DNA from: an uncultured Prevotellaceae bacterium | Lineage (GTDB): Bacteria; Bacteroidota; Bacteroidia; Bacteroidales; Bacteroidaceae | Assembly (NCBI GenBank): GCA_902768785.1 | Contig: CACXMM010000004.1 | Location: forward strand, 1-64,000 | DNA: 64,000 nucleotides | Direction: 5' to 3' | In this document: in pieces, positions 45,223 through 52,958 of the stretch | Layout: every line of letters starts with the position of its first letter | How positions within the stretch are numbered: the stretch's first letter is position 1 | Position numbers and translations under genes: made by a program | Notes under the pieces: model-generated | The model's database searches: none | Seen by the model: only the letters and a program-made list of their open reading frames with translations | Told to the model about the DNA's origin: nothing

Positions 45223-45263
45223 TCATCGTCTTTCTTGAAAGGACAAATCAAGAAAGACGATGA
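45223..45263 (+). promoter_or_regulatory. Perfect 16-bp hairpin that contains the start codon
   Basis: TCATCGTCTTTCTTGA (45223-45238) and TCAAGAAAGACGATGA (45248-45263) are perfect complements around a 9-nt loop (AAGGACAAA). The ATG at 45260-45262 is inside the right arm. In RNA the start codon and the region before it would be paired; in DNA it could be an operator just past the promoter. Confidence 0.7.
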
Positions 45264-46096
45264 ATACAAAAGACTTATTGTTGCTTGCGGAGAAGAACCG
45301 TAAGCGTTTGGTGGAAGTGGTGTATCGTGCCAAGGCAGGACACATCGGCGGTGACCTGTCGTGCCTGAACGTGATGACAGCCCTCTATTTCGAGGTGATG
45401 AGGAACCTCGACCCCACACAGCCTAAGAACCCTTCGCGTGACCGTTTTGTGCTGAGCAAAGGACATTGTGTGGAAGCTCTTTATGTTACCCTCGAGGCTA
45501 AGGGATTCTTGAAGCCTGAAGTGTTGGACACCCTAGGACAATTCGGTTCAATCCTCTCGGGACATCCCACGATCGAGGTGCCGGGCATCGAAGTGAACTC
45601 CGGAGCCTTAGGTCATGGTTTGAGTATCGGTACGGGGATGGCGATTGCCGCTAAGATGGACCAAAAAGACTATCGTACCTTTGTGCTGATGGGTGATGGT
45701 GAGCAGGGTGAGGGTAGTATCTATGAGGCTGCCATGGCTTGTAATCGTTATCATCTTGACAACCTTGTGGCGATTATTGACAGGAACCACCTGCAGATCA
45801 GTGGCAACACCGAGGACGTGATGCCGATAGACAGCATCCGGGATCGATGGACGGCCTTTGGCTGGGACGTGAAGGAGATGAATGGCGACTGCATGGAGGA
45901 TATCCTGAAGACCTTTGCTTCAATTGACTATTTCAATGGGAAGCCGCACCTGCTGATTTCCGAAACAACGAAGGGCAAGGGAGTAAGTTTTATGGAAGGT
46001 ATTGCCAAGTGGCATCATGGCGTGCTGAATGAGGAGCAGTGTAAAGAGGCCGTAGCAGAGATCGAGGCGAGGATTAAGGATTTAGAATCGAGATAA
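45260..46096 (+). CDS. Transketolase, N-terminal subunit (split enzyme)
   Basis: 278 residues. Thiamine-diphosphate domain: AKAGHIGGDLS, RDRFVLSKGHCVEALY, SGALGHGLSIGTGMA and the GDGEQGEGSIYEAAM...N metal and cofactor motif (near 146-176). It is half of a two-gene transketolase; the other half follows at 46184. Split transketolases of this type include the apulose-4-phosphate transketolase of D-apiose breakdown as well as enzymes of unknown substrate. The neighbouring kinases and isomerase make a special ketose phosphate more likely than the pentose phosphate pathway. First gene of the rightward operon. Confidence 0.9.
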   Translation: MNTKDLLLLAEKNRKRLVEVVYRAKAGHIGGDLSCLNVMTALYFEVMRNLDPTQPKNPSRDRFVLSKGHCVEALYVTLEAKGFLKPEVLDTLGQFGSILSGHPTIEVPGIEVNSGALGHGLSIGTGMAIAAKMDQKDYRTFVLMGDGEQGEGSIYEAAMACNRYHLDNLVAIIDRNHLQISGNTEDVMPIDSIRDRWTAFGWDVKEMNGDCMEDILKTFASIDYFNGKPHLLISETTKGKGVSFMEGIAKWHHGVLNEEQCKEAVAEIEARIKDLESR

Positions 46097-46102
46097 GAAA
46101 AT

Positions 46103-46180
46103 TCGATATGCCGAAATATCGATATAACGGTATATCGATTTTCGAAATAACGAAATAACGATAAATCGAAAAAAGAAATA
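46103..46180. repeat. 8-bp tandem repeats in the transketolase gap
   Basis: About nine degenerate octamers of the type TCGATATA/CGAAATAA run through the whole 87-bp gap between the two subunits. Many words are self-complementary. The same octamer family is seen at 51861-51964. Confidence 0.75.
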
Positions 46181-46183
46181 ACG

Positions 46184-47110
46184 ATGAAAAATATGATTGC
46201 TTGTAGAAAACAATTCACCGACACGTTGCTGGAACTGGCACGTGAGGACAAAGATATCATCGCTGTAACCACGGATGCCCGTGGCTCTGTGACCTTGGGC
46301 GACTATGCCAATGCGTTGCCAGAGCAGTTCGTGGAATGCGGTATCGCAGAACAGGATGCGGTAGGAATCTCTGCAGGTCTCGCCCACTCTGGCAAGAAAG
46401 TGTTCTGCTGCGGTCCCGCCTGCTTCTATGTGGCACGTTCCCTGGAACAGGTGAAGGTTGATCTGGCATACTCAGAGAATCCTGTCACCATCCTTGGTGT
46501 ATCAGGTGGTGTCGCCTATGGCGCATTAGGTGCCACCCATCACTCGTTGCACGATATCGCCGTGCTGCGTACTTTTCCTGGTATGACAGTCTGTCTGCCC
46601 TCCGACTGGCGTTTCACCAAGAAACTCGTGAAACTGCTCGTCGACTACGATAAGCCATGTTATGTCCGTGTTGGACGTGCCGCCGTACCTGATGTCTATG
46701 CGGACGACAACTTCGAGGTGATTCCCGGTAAGGCAATCACCGTACTGGATGGTAATGATATCACTATCGTAGCTGCCGGCGAGACTGTTTTCCACGCTTG
46801 GCAGGCTGGTTTGCAACTAAAAGAGAAAGGTATTAACGCCAGGGTCCTCGACTGTTCATGGATCAAGCCTTTCGACACAGAGGCAATCCTGAAAGCTGCC
46901 AAGGAGACAGGTCGTTTCGTCACCGTTGAGGAGCATAGTCAGTTTGGTGGATTGGGTGCGATGGTCTGTGAGACTATCAGTGAGCATCCTGTACCCGTCC
47001 GCATCCTCGGTATCCCTGACGAGAATGTCGTACATGGCACGAACGCTGAGATTTTCCACCACTACGGACTCGATGCCGAAGGCATTGTAAAGGCAATAAT
47101 GAATCTATAA
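46184..47110 (+). CDS. Transketolase, C-terminal subunit (split enzyme)
   Basis: 308 residues. Pyrimidine-binding domain (ARGSVTLGDYANALPEQFVECGIAEQDAVGISAGLAHSG, the Glu of ECGIAEQ activates the cofactor, near residue 46-52) and the C-terminal regulatory domain (VLDCSWIKPFDTEAI, VTVEEHSQFGGLGAMVCE). It completes the active enzyme with the product of 45260. The unusual repeat-filled gap does not break either reading frame. Confidence 0.9.
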   Translation: MKNMIACRKQFTDTLLELAREDKDIIAVTTDARGSVTLGDYANALPEQFVECGIAEQDAVGISAGLAHSGKKVFCCGPACFYVARSLEQVKVDLAYSENPVTILGVSGGVAYGALGATHHSLHDIAVLRTFPGMTVCLPSDWRFTKKLVKLLVDYDKPCYVRVGRAAVPDVYADDNFEVIPGKAITVLDGNDITIVAAGETVFHAWQAGLQLKEKGINARVLDCSWIKPFDTEAILKAAKETGRFVTVEEHSQFGGLGAMVCETISEHPVPVRILGIPDENVVHGTNAEIFHHYGLDAEGIVKAIMNL

Positions 47111-47150
47111 TCACTATAGCAGCTATAGAAACTATAGCAACTATAATCAA
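47106..47150. repeat. 9-bp tandem repeats after the transketolase
   Basis: Five nonamers TATAATCAC, TATAGCAGC, TATAGAAAC, TATAGCAAC, TATAATCAA. The first overlaps the stop codon. The CTATAG core recurs in two other places within 2.6 kb. Confidence 0.8.
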
Positions 47151-47158
47151 TAACTCCT

Positions 47159-48385
47159 ATGCCCACACGCTTAGTTGTCCTTGACGATGACCCGACAGGT
47201 ATACAGACCGTTCATGGCTGTCTGCTGATTACCCAATGGGATGAGGAAAGCGTCAGACTCGCTTTTGAGGATGACGTGCCCTTCTTCTATATCCTCACCA
47301 ATACCCGTGCAATGACACGGGAGGAGGCTGCAAAGGTGACTCGCGAGGCAATGGAGATGGTCATCCATGTCAATAAGGACTATGGCTACCGCCTCATCGT
47401 GGTGAGCCGCAGCGACAGTTGTCTGCGTGGTCACTTCCCTTTGGAGACGGATGTCATCCGCGACTGTCTGGTACGCCACGGTGTCACCGTGTCACCCAAG
47501 ACTCCCTTCTGTCCCGCCTTCATCGAGGCTGGACGCGTCACTATTGACGGAGTCCATTATATGAAAGACGGGGACATGGTGATTCCTGTCAGTGAGACGG
47601 AATTTGCCCAAGATAATGTCTTCGCCTACCACACCAGTGTGCTGCATGACTATATCCGTGAGAAGGGTGCCAATCCCGACGACTACGAGATTGTCAGTGC
47701 CCAGAGTTATGAAGAGCTCAGGGAGTGGTGGGAAGCGTCTGAATATTCCGAAAACTCCGAGAACTCTGACGCTATCGTCATTCGCTCGTCATCATCACTG
47801 CCCAAGGCGATTGCCAGTATCCCTGACATTCCCCTGCTAGACCACAGTATCCTCAAACAATCATCAAACGCCAGTCATCAGACTGTCCCCCTCTTCATCG
47901 TTGGCTCGCATGTCCAGAAGACGACCAGACAGTTGGAATGTCTGTTGGCAACAGAGGGTACCTGCGGTATCGAACTCTACGTACAACGTATTCTCGATGA
48001 CGCGGAGACACTGATGAGGGAAACGCAACAGGTAATCCGACAGGTGGTGGATGAACACCTGACACCTGTGGTGTACACCTCCCGTCAGGAGATCCGACGA
48101 GAGGATGCCAACCAGCGGCAACACCTCGGACAACAGGTCAGCGACTTCCTCGTGGATATCGTTCGCCAACTGTCCTATACTCCCTCCTATCTCGTAGCGA
48201 AAGGAGGGATTACGTCACACGACATCCTGACACACGGACTGAATATCAAGTCGGCACGGGTCTTAGGACAAATCGTGAACAGTGTACCATGTATCATGAC
48301 CAAGGACTTCCCCTACATCATCTTCCCGGGTAATGTAGGCAATGAGGAATCACTCAAAGAAGTATATCTCAAGTTAAAGGGTTAG
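47159..48385 (+). CDS. Four-carbon acid sugar kinase family protein (DUF1537)
   Basis: 408 residues. N-terminal substrate domain (VVLDDDPTGIQTVHGC, ILTNTRAMTREEA, SRSDSCLRGHFPLETDV) and C-terminal nucleotide-binding domain (LVAKGGITSHDIL near 340, VMTKDFPYIIFPGN). Known members phosphorylate D-threonate, erythronate and 3-oxo-isoapionate. Three 9-bp repeats (from 47738) encode SEYSENSENSDA near residue 194-205, between the domains. Convergent with the MFS gene; its last codons form part of a 38-bp palindrome. It marks the locus as handling a sugar acid. Substrate not predictable. Confidence 0.85.
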   Translation: MPTRLVVLDDDPTGIQTVHGCLLITQWDEESVRLAFEDDVPFFYILTNTRAMTREEAAKVTREAMEMVIHVNKDYGYRLIVVSRSDSCLRGHFPLETDVIRDCLVRHGVTVSPKTPFCPAFIEAGRVTIDGVHYMKDGDMVIPVSETEFAQDNVFAYHTSVLHDYIREKGANPDDYEIVSAQSYEELREWWEASEYSENSENSDAIVIRSSSSLPKAIASIPDIPLLDHSILKQSSNASHQTVPLFIVGSHVQKTTRQLECLLATEGTCGIELYVQRILDDAETLMRETQQVIRQVVDEHLTPVVYTSRQEIRREDANQRQHLGQQVSDFLVDIVRQLSYTPSYLVAKGGITSHDILTHGLNIKSARVLGQIVNSVPCIMTKDFPYIIFPGNVGNEESLKEVYLKLKG

Positions 48386-48408
48386 GCGATCGCCTAACCC
48401 TTTAACTT
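48371..48408. terminator. 38-bp perfect palindrome between convergent operons
   Basis: AAGTTAAAGGGTTAGGCGA is followed immediately by its exact reverse complement, with no unpaired loop. The DUF1537 stop TAG (48383-48385) is inside the left arm. A fold with a small loop can terminate both the rightward and the leftward operons. No long T run on either side. Confidence 0.7.
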
Positions 48409-48438
48409 TCATCTTTCATCTCTCATCTCTCATCTCTC
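48409..48438. repeat. 7-bp tandem repeat after the palindrome
   Basis: TCATCTT then three TCATCTC and a partial copy. The stop codon of the leftward MFS gene (48430-48432) is inside. Confidence 0.75.
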
Positions 48439-49650
48439 AACAATCGGCTTCTCCGGATTGATGAAGGCAAAGAGTACCGCACTGATGATCAGCATCACGG
48501 CAATCATATACAACGGCAGGTTATAATTACCCGACTGCTGCACCAGTTCTCCGAAAAGGATACCACAGCAGAAGCCTCCGATATTCCCGGCGGTATTCAT
48601 CGCACCACTGACCGTTCCCGCATGACGCTTGCCTAAGTCGATACATAAAGCCCATGCAGAGGGCAGCATCAGGTCGAAGATACCGAAGCATAACGACAGG
48701 AAAACAAAGACTGCCATCTTACCAGGGATGAAAGCGGCAAGGAACATACATATCGCAGAGACGGCAAGGGACGTGGATCCTAATGCCTTACGTCCTATCT
48801 TGATCCCATAACGCTGGGTGAGACGGTCTGTCAGGTGACCTCCTGCGATATTACCTATCATACTCATGATAAACGGTACGGCAACGGCATAGGTCAGTTC
48901 TGTCTTGTCGAAGCCACGCCCTAATTCCATGAAGGTGGGAAACCAGGAGAAGAAGAACCAGGAGCCGAAAGCATAGAAGAAATACATGCCGCAGATCAAC
49001 CAGAACTGACGGTTGCACAGGATGGAGGACCAGGGGAGACGGGGCTTTTCTGTATCTATAGTATCTATAGTGACTATAGTTCCTATAGTACCTATAGTGT
49101 CTTTATAGTAGAGCCACCATACAATAGCCCAGATGATGCCTAAGGCACCTAATAGATAAAAGGCAGCGCGCCAGCCCACCGTCATCATTACGGGAATCAC
49201 CACAAATGGGGTCAAGGCACCGCCCATACGACTGGCTGCCCAGACATAGCCTTGTGCCTTACCTACCTCATCTTTCTCAAACCAGCGACTGATGACACCT
49301 GTGCTACAAGGTGAGGATCCTGCCTCGCCGATACCGAACATGAAACGGATGACCAACAGGGACATCAGTCCACCTGCCATTCCCGTAAAGGCGGTAAAGG
49401 CAGACCACCAGATAACGATGGCGGCAAGAATGCTACGATGTCCGAAACGGTCGCCCAAGGCTCCCATAGGGATCTGCATCAGACCATAGGACAGGATAAA
49501 GGCACTCTGTACCCATCCCCACTGGGCTGGTGACAGGTTAAGGTCGTGCATGATGCTCGATCCCGCCACACTGATATTGATACGGTCGAGGAAAGTGACC
49601 ATGCCCAGAATGACGAGCATGGTGAGGATGACGTTCTTCCTTTTCATCAT
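48430..49650 (-). CDS. MFS transporter of the anion:cation symporter (ACS) type
   Basis: 406 residues, 12 hydrophobic spans. N-terminal TFLDRINISVAGSSIMHDLNLSPAQWGWVQSAFILSYGLMQIP-type start (landmarks: LDRINIS near 22, SYGLMQIPMGALGDRFGHR near 55) and GIGEAGSSPCSTGVISRWF as in hexuronate, glucarate and galactonate carriers. It probably brings a sugar acid into the cell. The central cytoplasmic loop carries a repeat peptide (GTIGTIVTIDTIDTE) encoded by five 9-bp units. Last gene of the leftward operon. Confidence 0.87.
   Translation of the reverse strand: MMKRKNVILTMLVILGMVTFLDRINISVAGSSIMHDLNLSPAQWGWVQSAFILSYGLMQIPMGALGDRFGHRSILAAIVIWWSAFTAFTGMAGGLMSLLVIRFMFGIGEAGSSPCSTGVISRWFEKDEVGKAQGYVWAASRMGGALTPFVVIPVMMTVGWRAAFYLLGALGIIWAIVWWLYYKDTIGTIGTIVTIDTIDTEKPRLPWSSILCNRQFWLICGMYFFYAFGSWFFFSWFPTFMELGRGFDKTELTYAVAVPFIMSMIGNIAGGHLTDRLTQRYGIKIGRKALGSTSLAVSAICMFLAAFIPGKMAVFVFLSLCFGIFDLMLPSAWALCIDLGKRHAGTVSGAMNTAGNIGGFCCGILFGELVQQSGNYNLPLYMIAVMLIISAVLFAFINPEKPIVER
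49056..49100. repeat. 9-bp repeats inside the MFS gene
   Basis: CTATAGTAT, CTATAGTGA, CTATAGTTC, CTATAGTAC, CTATAGTGT. In frame on the minus strand they encode a TI-plus-one-residue repeat. Nine bases keep the frame, so copy number could change without breaking the protein. Confidence 0.85.
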
Positions 49651-49661
49651 AATAATAGGAA

Positions 49662-49697
49662 CTATAGTAACTATAGAGACTATAGAGTCTATAGTCC
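49662..49697. repeat. 9-bp repeats at the racemase/MFS junction
   Basis: CTATAGTAA, CTATAGAGA, CTATAGAGT, CTATAGTCC. They cover the end of the racemase-family gene, including its stop, and most of the gap before the MFS start. Confidence 0.8.
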
Positions 49698-50345
49698 CAG
49701 GAACTTACGCAAGCCCTTCACACCAAGGACAGGACTGGAGAGCACTGGTTTACCGGTCAATTCGCTGAGACGCTGCTCCATCCGTGCCATCGAGCCCTGG
49801 GCTAGAACAAACATATCAACCTGTGAGACAATACGTAGTGCCGCCTCTGCAATCAGACGGTCATGGGTCTCCCCGTCACCACTCTGTCCTGCAGCAAAAG
49901 CACCGTCGGCAAGTCCTTCCACCAAGGTCACCTCACGACCAGCCTTCTTTGCCTCGTTACGTAACAGACGGCAAGTAGGATCGAGGGTGGTTGGTAAGGT
50001 GGAGATGACACCGATGCGGTCGTAGTTACCCACTGCCTCCGCAGCCATTGGCTGGTCGATACGGAATACAGGGATGCGGGCATATAGGTTGCCATAGTCG
50101 GCGATATCACCAACACTGGAACAGGTATTAAACACCACATCGGCTCCAGCGTCAGCTGCTCCGTTATAATAAGATAACAGACGGCGACGCACGGCATTCG
50201 TCACTTGGTTTTTGGCAATGACCTCCTTGATCAGTGACGAGTCGGCGATATGGTTTACATTCACTTCAGGAAGATACTCCTGGAAAATCTTCGTCAAAGG
50301 CTCCACCAGAGCCATGGCGGTGTGTACACATACTACGTGAATCAT
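49689..50345 (-). CDS. Aspartate/glutamate racemase-family protein
   Basis: 218 residues. First catalytic cysteine in VVFNTCSSVGD (near residue 75). At the place of the second cysteine the protein has VLAQGSMARME, so it lacks the standard two-cysteine site and may act as an isomerase, decarboxylase or lyase rather than an amino acid racemase. It lies between an FGGY kinase and an acid transporter with 4- and 38-bp gaps, so a role in the same sugar-acid pathway is likely. Reaction unknown. Confidence 0.8.
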   Translation of the reverse strand: MIHVVCVHTAMALVEPLTKIFQEYLPEVNVNHIADSSLIKEVIAKNQVTNAVRRRLLSYYNGAADAGADVVFNTCSSVGDIADYGNLYARIPVFRIDQPMAAEAVGNYDRIGVISTLPTTLDPTCRLLRNEAKKAGREVTLVEGLADGAFAAGQSGDGETHDRLIAEAALRIVSQVDMFVLAQGSMARMEQRLSELTGKPVLSSPVLGVKGLRKFLGL

Positions 50346-50349
50346 ATCT

Positions 50350-51855
50350 TTAACTCTTGGTAATCAATTGATTTACTGCTTTACGCCAACCGTCATAAAG
50401 TGCTGATAGCTGTTGACTGTTAGCTGTTGGCTGATAGGTTTCTGTCACTTTACGCAGTCCGATGACCTCATCGAACGACTTCCAGAGTCCACGGGCAAAA
50501 CCATTCATGATGACGGCACCGAGGGCGGAAGCATCATCGACCTCCGTGCAGACGACAGGTGTTTCCAACATGTCTGCCTGGAACTGCATAAGGAACTTGT
50601 TCTTCGTCGGTCCACCATCGGCACATATCTCACTGAGTCTGCCTCCCGTGGCACGTGCCATCACATCCACCAGATCCTTGATCTGATAAGCGATACTCTC
50701 CAGGGCTGCACGGAGGAAATGTGCCTTCGTCGTGGCAAAGGTGAGTCCAAAGACTGCACCCTTCACCCCACTCTGCCACCATGGGGCTCCCAGTCCTGAG
50801 AAAGCTGGAACGATATACACACCTCCATTGTCCTCGACACTGGTAGCTAACGCCTCCATCTCCGAGGGATGACCAACTAGCTGCAACTGGTCGGCGATCC
50901 ATTTCAGGGTGGCACCTGTACTATAGATATTACCCTCAAAACCGTAATATACCTTACCGAAGGCAGAGAATCCCACGCTCGTCACCAGTCCCTCGGGGGC
51001 TGTCTGCGGCTCCTCACCGATATTCACCATCACGCTGGAACCTGTACCGTACGTCACCTTACCCGAGCCTTTGGTGAAACACATCTGTCCGACGAGGGCA
51101 CCATGACTGTCACCCAACACGCCGGCAATAGGAATCGGCTGGGGGAAGATACCTTCCACCGTCGTCTCTCCATAGACGGCATCACAAGGAAGGACGTCTG
51201 CCATCATACTACGAGGAATCCCGAACAACTTCAACAGGTCGTCATCCCAGTCCATCGTGTGGATATTAAAGAGCATCGTACGGGAAGCATTGGTATGGTC
51301 GGTGGCAAAGGACTTTCCCCCTGTGAGTTTCCAGATGAGCCATGTCTCGATGGTTCCCATCAGCAACTCCCCACGGTTGGCGGCATCCTTTGCTCCCTCG
51401 ATGTTATCTAACAGCCATTTCACCCCCGAGGCGGAGAAGTTAGGGTCGATCAGCAGACCGCTCTTTGCCGTCACTTGACGGGTATAACCCAGTTCCTTCA
51501 GTTCACGACAGAGTTCCGCACCACGGGTGTCCTGCCATACGACAGCATGGGCAATGGGTTTACCTGTCTGCTTGTTCCACACGACTGCCGTCTCACGCTG
51601 GTTGGTGATGGCGAGACTCCATTGAACATTCGATGATGAATGGTCAATGGTCAATGAGGAATGGTCCATGAGCTGGCGGATAGCCTCCACCATATTCTGA
51701 TAGATCTCCTCTGCGTCATGCTCTACCCATCCCGTCTGGGGATAGTACTGATGATGATCAACATTGGTACGTCCTATCATGTGACACTGCTCGTCAAACA
51801 ACAATGCCTTGGTGGACGAGGTGCTCTGGTCAATTGCGATGATGTATTGTTTCAT
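50350..51855 (-). CDS. FGGY-family carbohydrate kinase, glycerol kinase-like
   Basis: 501 residues. FGGY features: IAIDQSTSSTKALLFD at the N-terminus, ITNQRETAVVWN, VWQDTRG, GVLGDSHGALVGQMC, YGTGSSVMVNIG, and C-terminal ADGGPTKNKFLMQFQADML with DDASALGAVIMNG. Closest known pattern is glycerol kinase, but the context (isomerase, split transketolase) argues for a ketose or polyol such as apulose or erythrulose. Five 7-bp repeats inside the gene encode the HSSLTIDHSSS loop near residues 64-74. Second gene of the leftward operon. Confidence 0.87.
   Translation of the reverse strand: MKQYIIAIDQSTSSTKALLFDEQCHMIGRTNVDHHQYYPQTGWVEHDAEEIYQNMVEAIRQLMDHSSLTIDHSSSNVQWSLAITNQRETAVVWNKQTGKPIAHAVVWQDTRGAELCRELKELGYTRQVTAKSGLLIDPNFSASGVKWLLDNIEGAKDAANRGELLMGTIETWLIWKLTGGKSFATDHTNASRTMLFNIHTMDWDDDLLKLFGIPRSMMADVLPCDAVYGETTVEGIFPQPIPIAGVLGDSHGALVGQMCFTKGSGKVTYGTGSSVMVNIGEEPQTAPEGLVTSVGFSAFGKVYYGFEGNIYSTGATLKWIADQLQLVGHPSEMEALATSVEDNGGVYIVPAFSGLGAPWWQSGVKGAVFGLTFATTKAHFLRAALESIAYQIKDLVDVMARATGGRLSEICADGGPTKNKFLMQFQADMLETPVVCTEVDDASALGAVIMNGFARGLWKSFDEVIGLRKVTETYQPTANSQQLSALYDGWRKAVNQLITKS
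51637..51671. repeat. 7-bp repeats inside the FGGY kinase gene
   Basis: TGAATGG, TCAATGG, TCAATGA, GGAATGG, TCCATGA. The unit is not a multiple of three, so loss or gain of one copy would shift the frame early in the kinase. Confidence 0.7.
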
Positions 51856-51860
51856 TTTAT

Positions 51861-51964
51861 TCGTTATTTCGGTATATCGTTATTTCGGTATATCGGTATA
51901 TCGATATATCGTTATTTCGATATTTCGATATTTCGGCATATCGGTATATCGATATTTCGATTTC
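51861..51964. repeat. 8-bp tandem repeats filling the gap between BKACE and FGGY kinase
   Basis: Thirteen consecutive octamers of the form TCGNTATW (TCGTTATT, TCGGTATA, TCGATATA, TCGATATT and so on). It covers essentially the whole 111-bp intercistronic region and ends at the BKACE stop. Confidence 0.9.
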
Positions 51965-51966
51965 CT

Positions 51967-52800
51967 TTATTTTTTAATTATGTGTTGCATCTCTCTTGCC
52001 TCATCAGGGGTGGCGGGCTCACAGCCCATCATACGGATCAGTGCCACCAGTCGCTCTACCAGCTCGGCATTCGTATGGGCACGTTTGCCTTCGGCATAAT
52101 AGAAGCTGTCCTCGAAACCGACACGGACGGCAGAGGCTCCCATACCAATGGCACAGGCAAGCATCGAGAAATCATGCATCGAGTCGTGGGTGATACCCCA
52201 ACTAGTATTCGGCTCCATCAGAGAACAGAGCATGGCGAGGTTACGACCCGTCGCCGACAGGTTGGAGGAGTTACCAGGACCCACACAGAAGTTATAGTGC
52301 ATCGGACGATGGATGACCCCCTCGTCGGCAAGACGGGTGGCACACTCCACATGACTCAAATCAAAGAGTTCCATCTCTGGAACAGTATTCGTCTCATCCA
52401 GCCGTTTTGCCCAATAACGCAGGTCTGGCATCGTATTGACATACACCGTCTCACCGAAGTTGACACTACCCATGTTCAGAGAGGCGACCTCCACCTCAGG
52501 GACATCCAGAGAGACACAACGCTCAGCGAGGGTCAGTGTGGAGAGTCCTCCTGTAGAACCCTGTATGATCATGTCTGTCTCCTTGCGGATCAGTCCGATG
52601 GTCTGACGGAAGACATCCAACTCAAAAGTAGGATTCCCCTGCAGGTCACGGGTATGCAGATGTACCTCGCAGGCTCCTGCCTTATAACAGTTAATGGTAT
52701 CCTCGGCAATCTCCTCCGGTGTCAACGGGTTCTTTACATCGTCAGGTATCACCTTTCCCACATGGCATACGGGTGCCACGGTGACAATAATCTTTCTCAT
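51967..52800 (-). CDS. Beta-keto acid cleavage enzyme (BKACE, DUF849; 3-keto-5-aminohexanoate cleavage family)
   Basis: 277 residues from ATG 52800 (MRKIIVTVAPVCHVG); an upstream in-frame ATG at 52866 lies within the promoter. TIM barrel with zinc ligands in ACEVHLHTRD (near 46-52) and GSTGG. Family members condense a beta-keto acid with acetyl-CoA to give acetoacetate and a shorter CoA ester; at least several substrates are known and many are not. It is first in the leftward operon, followed by the FGGY kinase, racemase-family protein and ACS transporter. The substrate here is unknown, perhaps a 3-oxo sugar acid. Confidence 0.88.
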   Translation of the reverse strand: MRKIIVTVAPVCHVGKVIPDDVKNPLTPEEIAEDTINCYKAGACEVHLHTRDLQGNPTFELDVFRQTIGLIRKETDMIIQGSTGGLSTLTLAERCVSLDVPEVEVASLNMGSVNFGETVYVNTMPDLRYWAKRLDETNTVPEMELFDLSHVECATRLADEGVIHRPMHYNFCVGPGNSSNLSATGRNLAMLCSLMEPNTSWGITHDSMHDFSMLACAIGMGASAVRVGFEDSFYYAEGKRAHTNAELVERLVALIRMMGCEPATPDEAREMQHIIKK

Positions 52801-52835
52801 ATTCTTATTTTTGTTTGTTTTAGTCTTACAAGTAG

Positions 52836-52867
52836 CAAAGGTACGAATAAGTGAGTAGAAATCCAAA
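52836..52867 (-). promoter_or_regulatory. Promoter P1 of the leftward catabolic operon
   Basis: On the minus strand TTTG (52867-52864), 20 bp, TACCTTTG (52843-52836). Full consensus, leader about 30 nt. TCCAAA/TTTGGA (52862-52867 and 52873-52878) makes a small dyad at its -33 element. Confidence 0.75.
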
Positions 52868-52909
52868 TTTTATTTGGAATTTCTCGAACGGGAGTACTTT
52901 CGGCAACGC

Positions 52910-52941
52910 CAAAGGTACGAATAAGTGAGTAGAAATCCAAA
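52910..52941 (-). promoter_or_regulatory. Promoter P2, an exact 32-bp copy of P1
   Basis: The 32 bp at 52910-52941 are identical to 52836-52867, including both promoter elements and the spacer. P2 is 74 bp upstream of P1 and would give a longer leader. Confidence 0.7.
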
Positions 52942-52958
52942 AGAAAACCACACTTTTT

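Noticed and set aside
51661-52854. 397-codon plus-strand frame opposite the FGGY and BKACE genes
   Set aside because: Crosses the octamer repeat region and two real genes on the other strand; no recognisable protein features.
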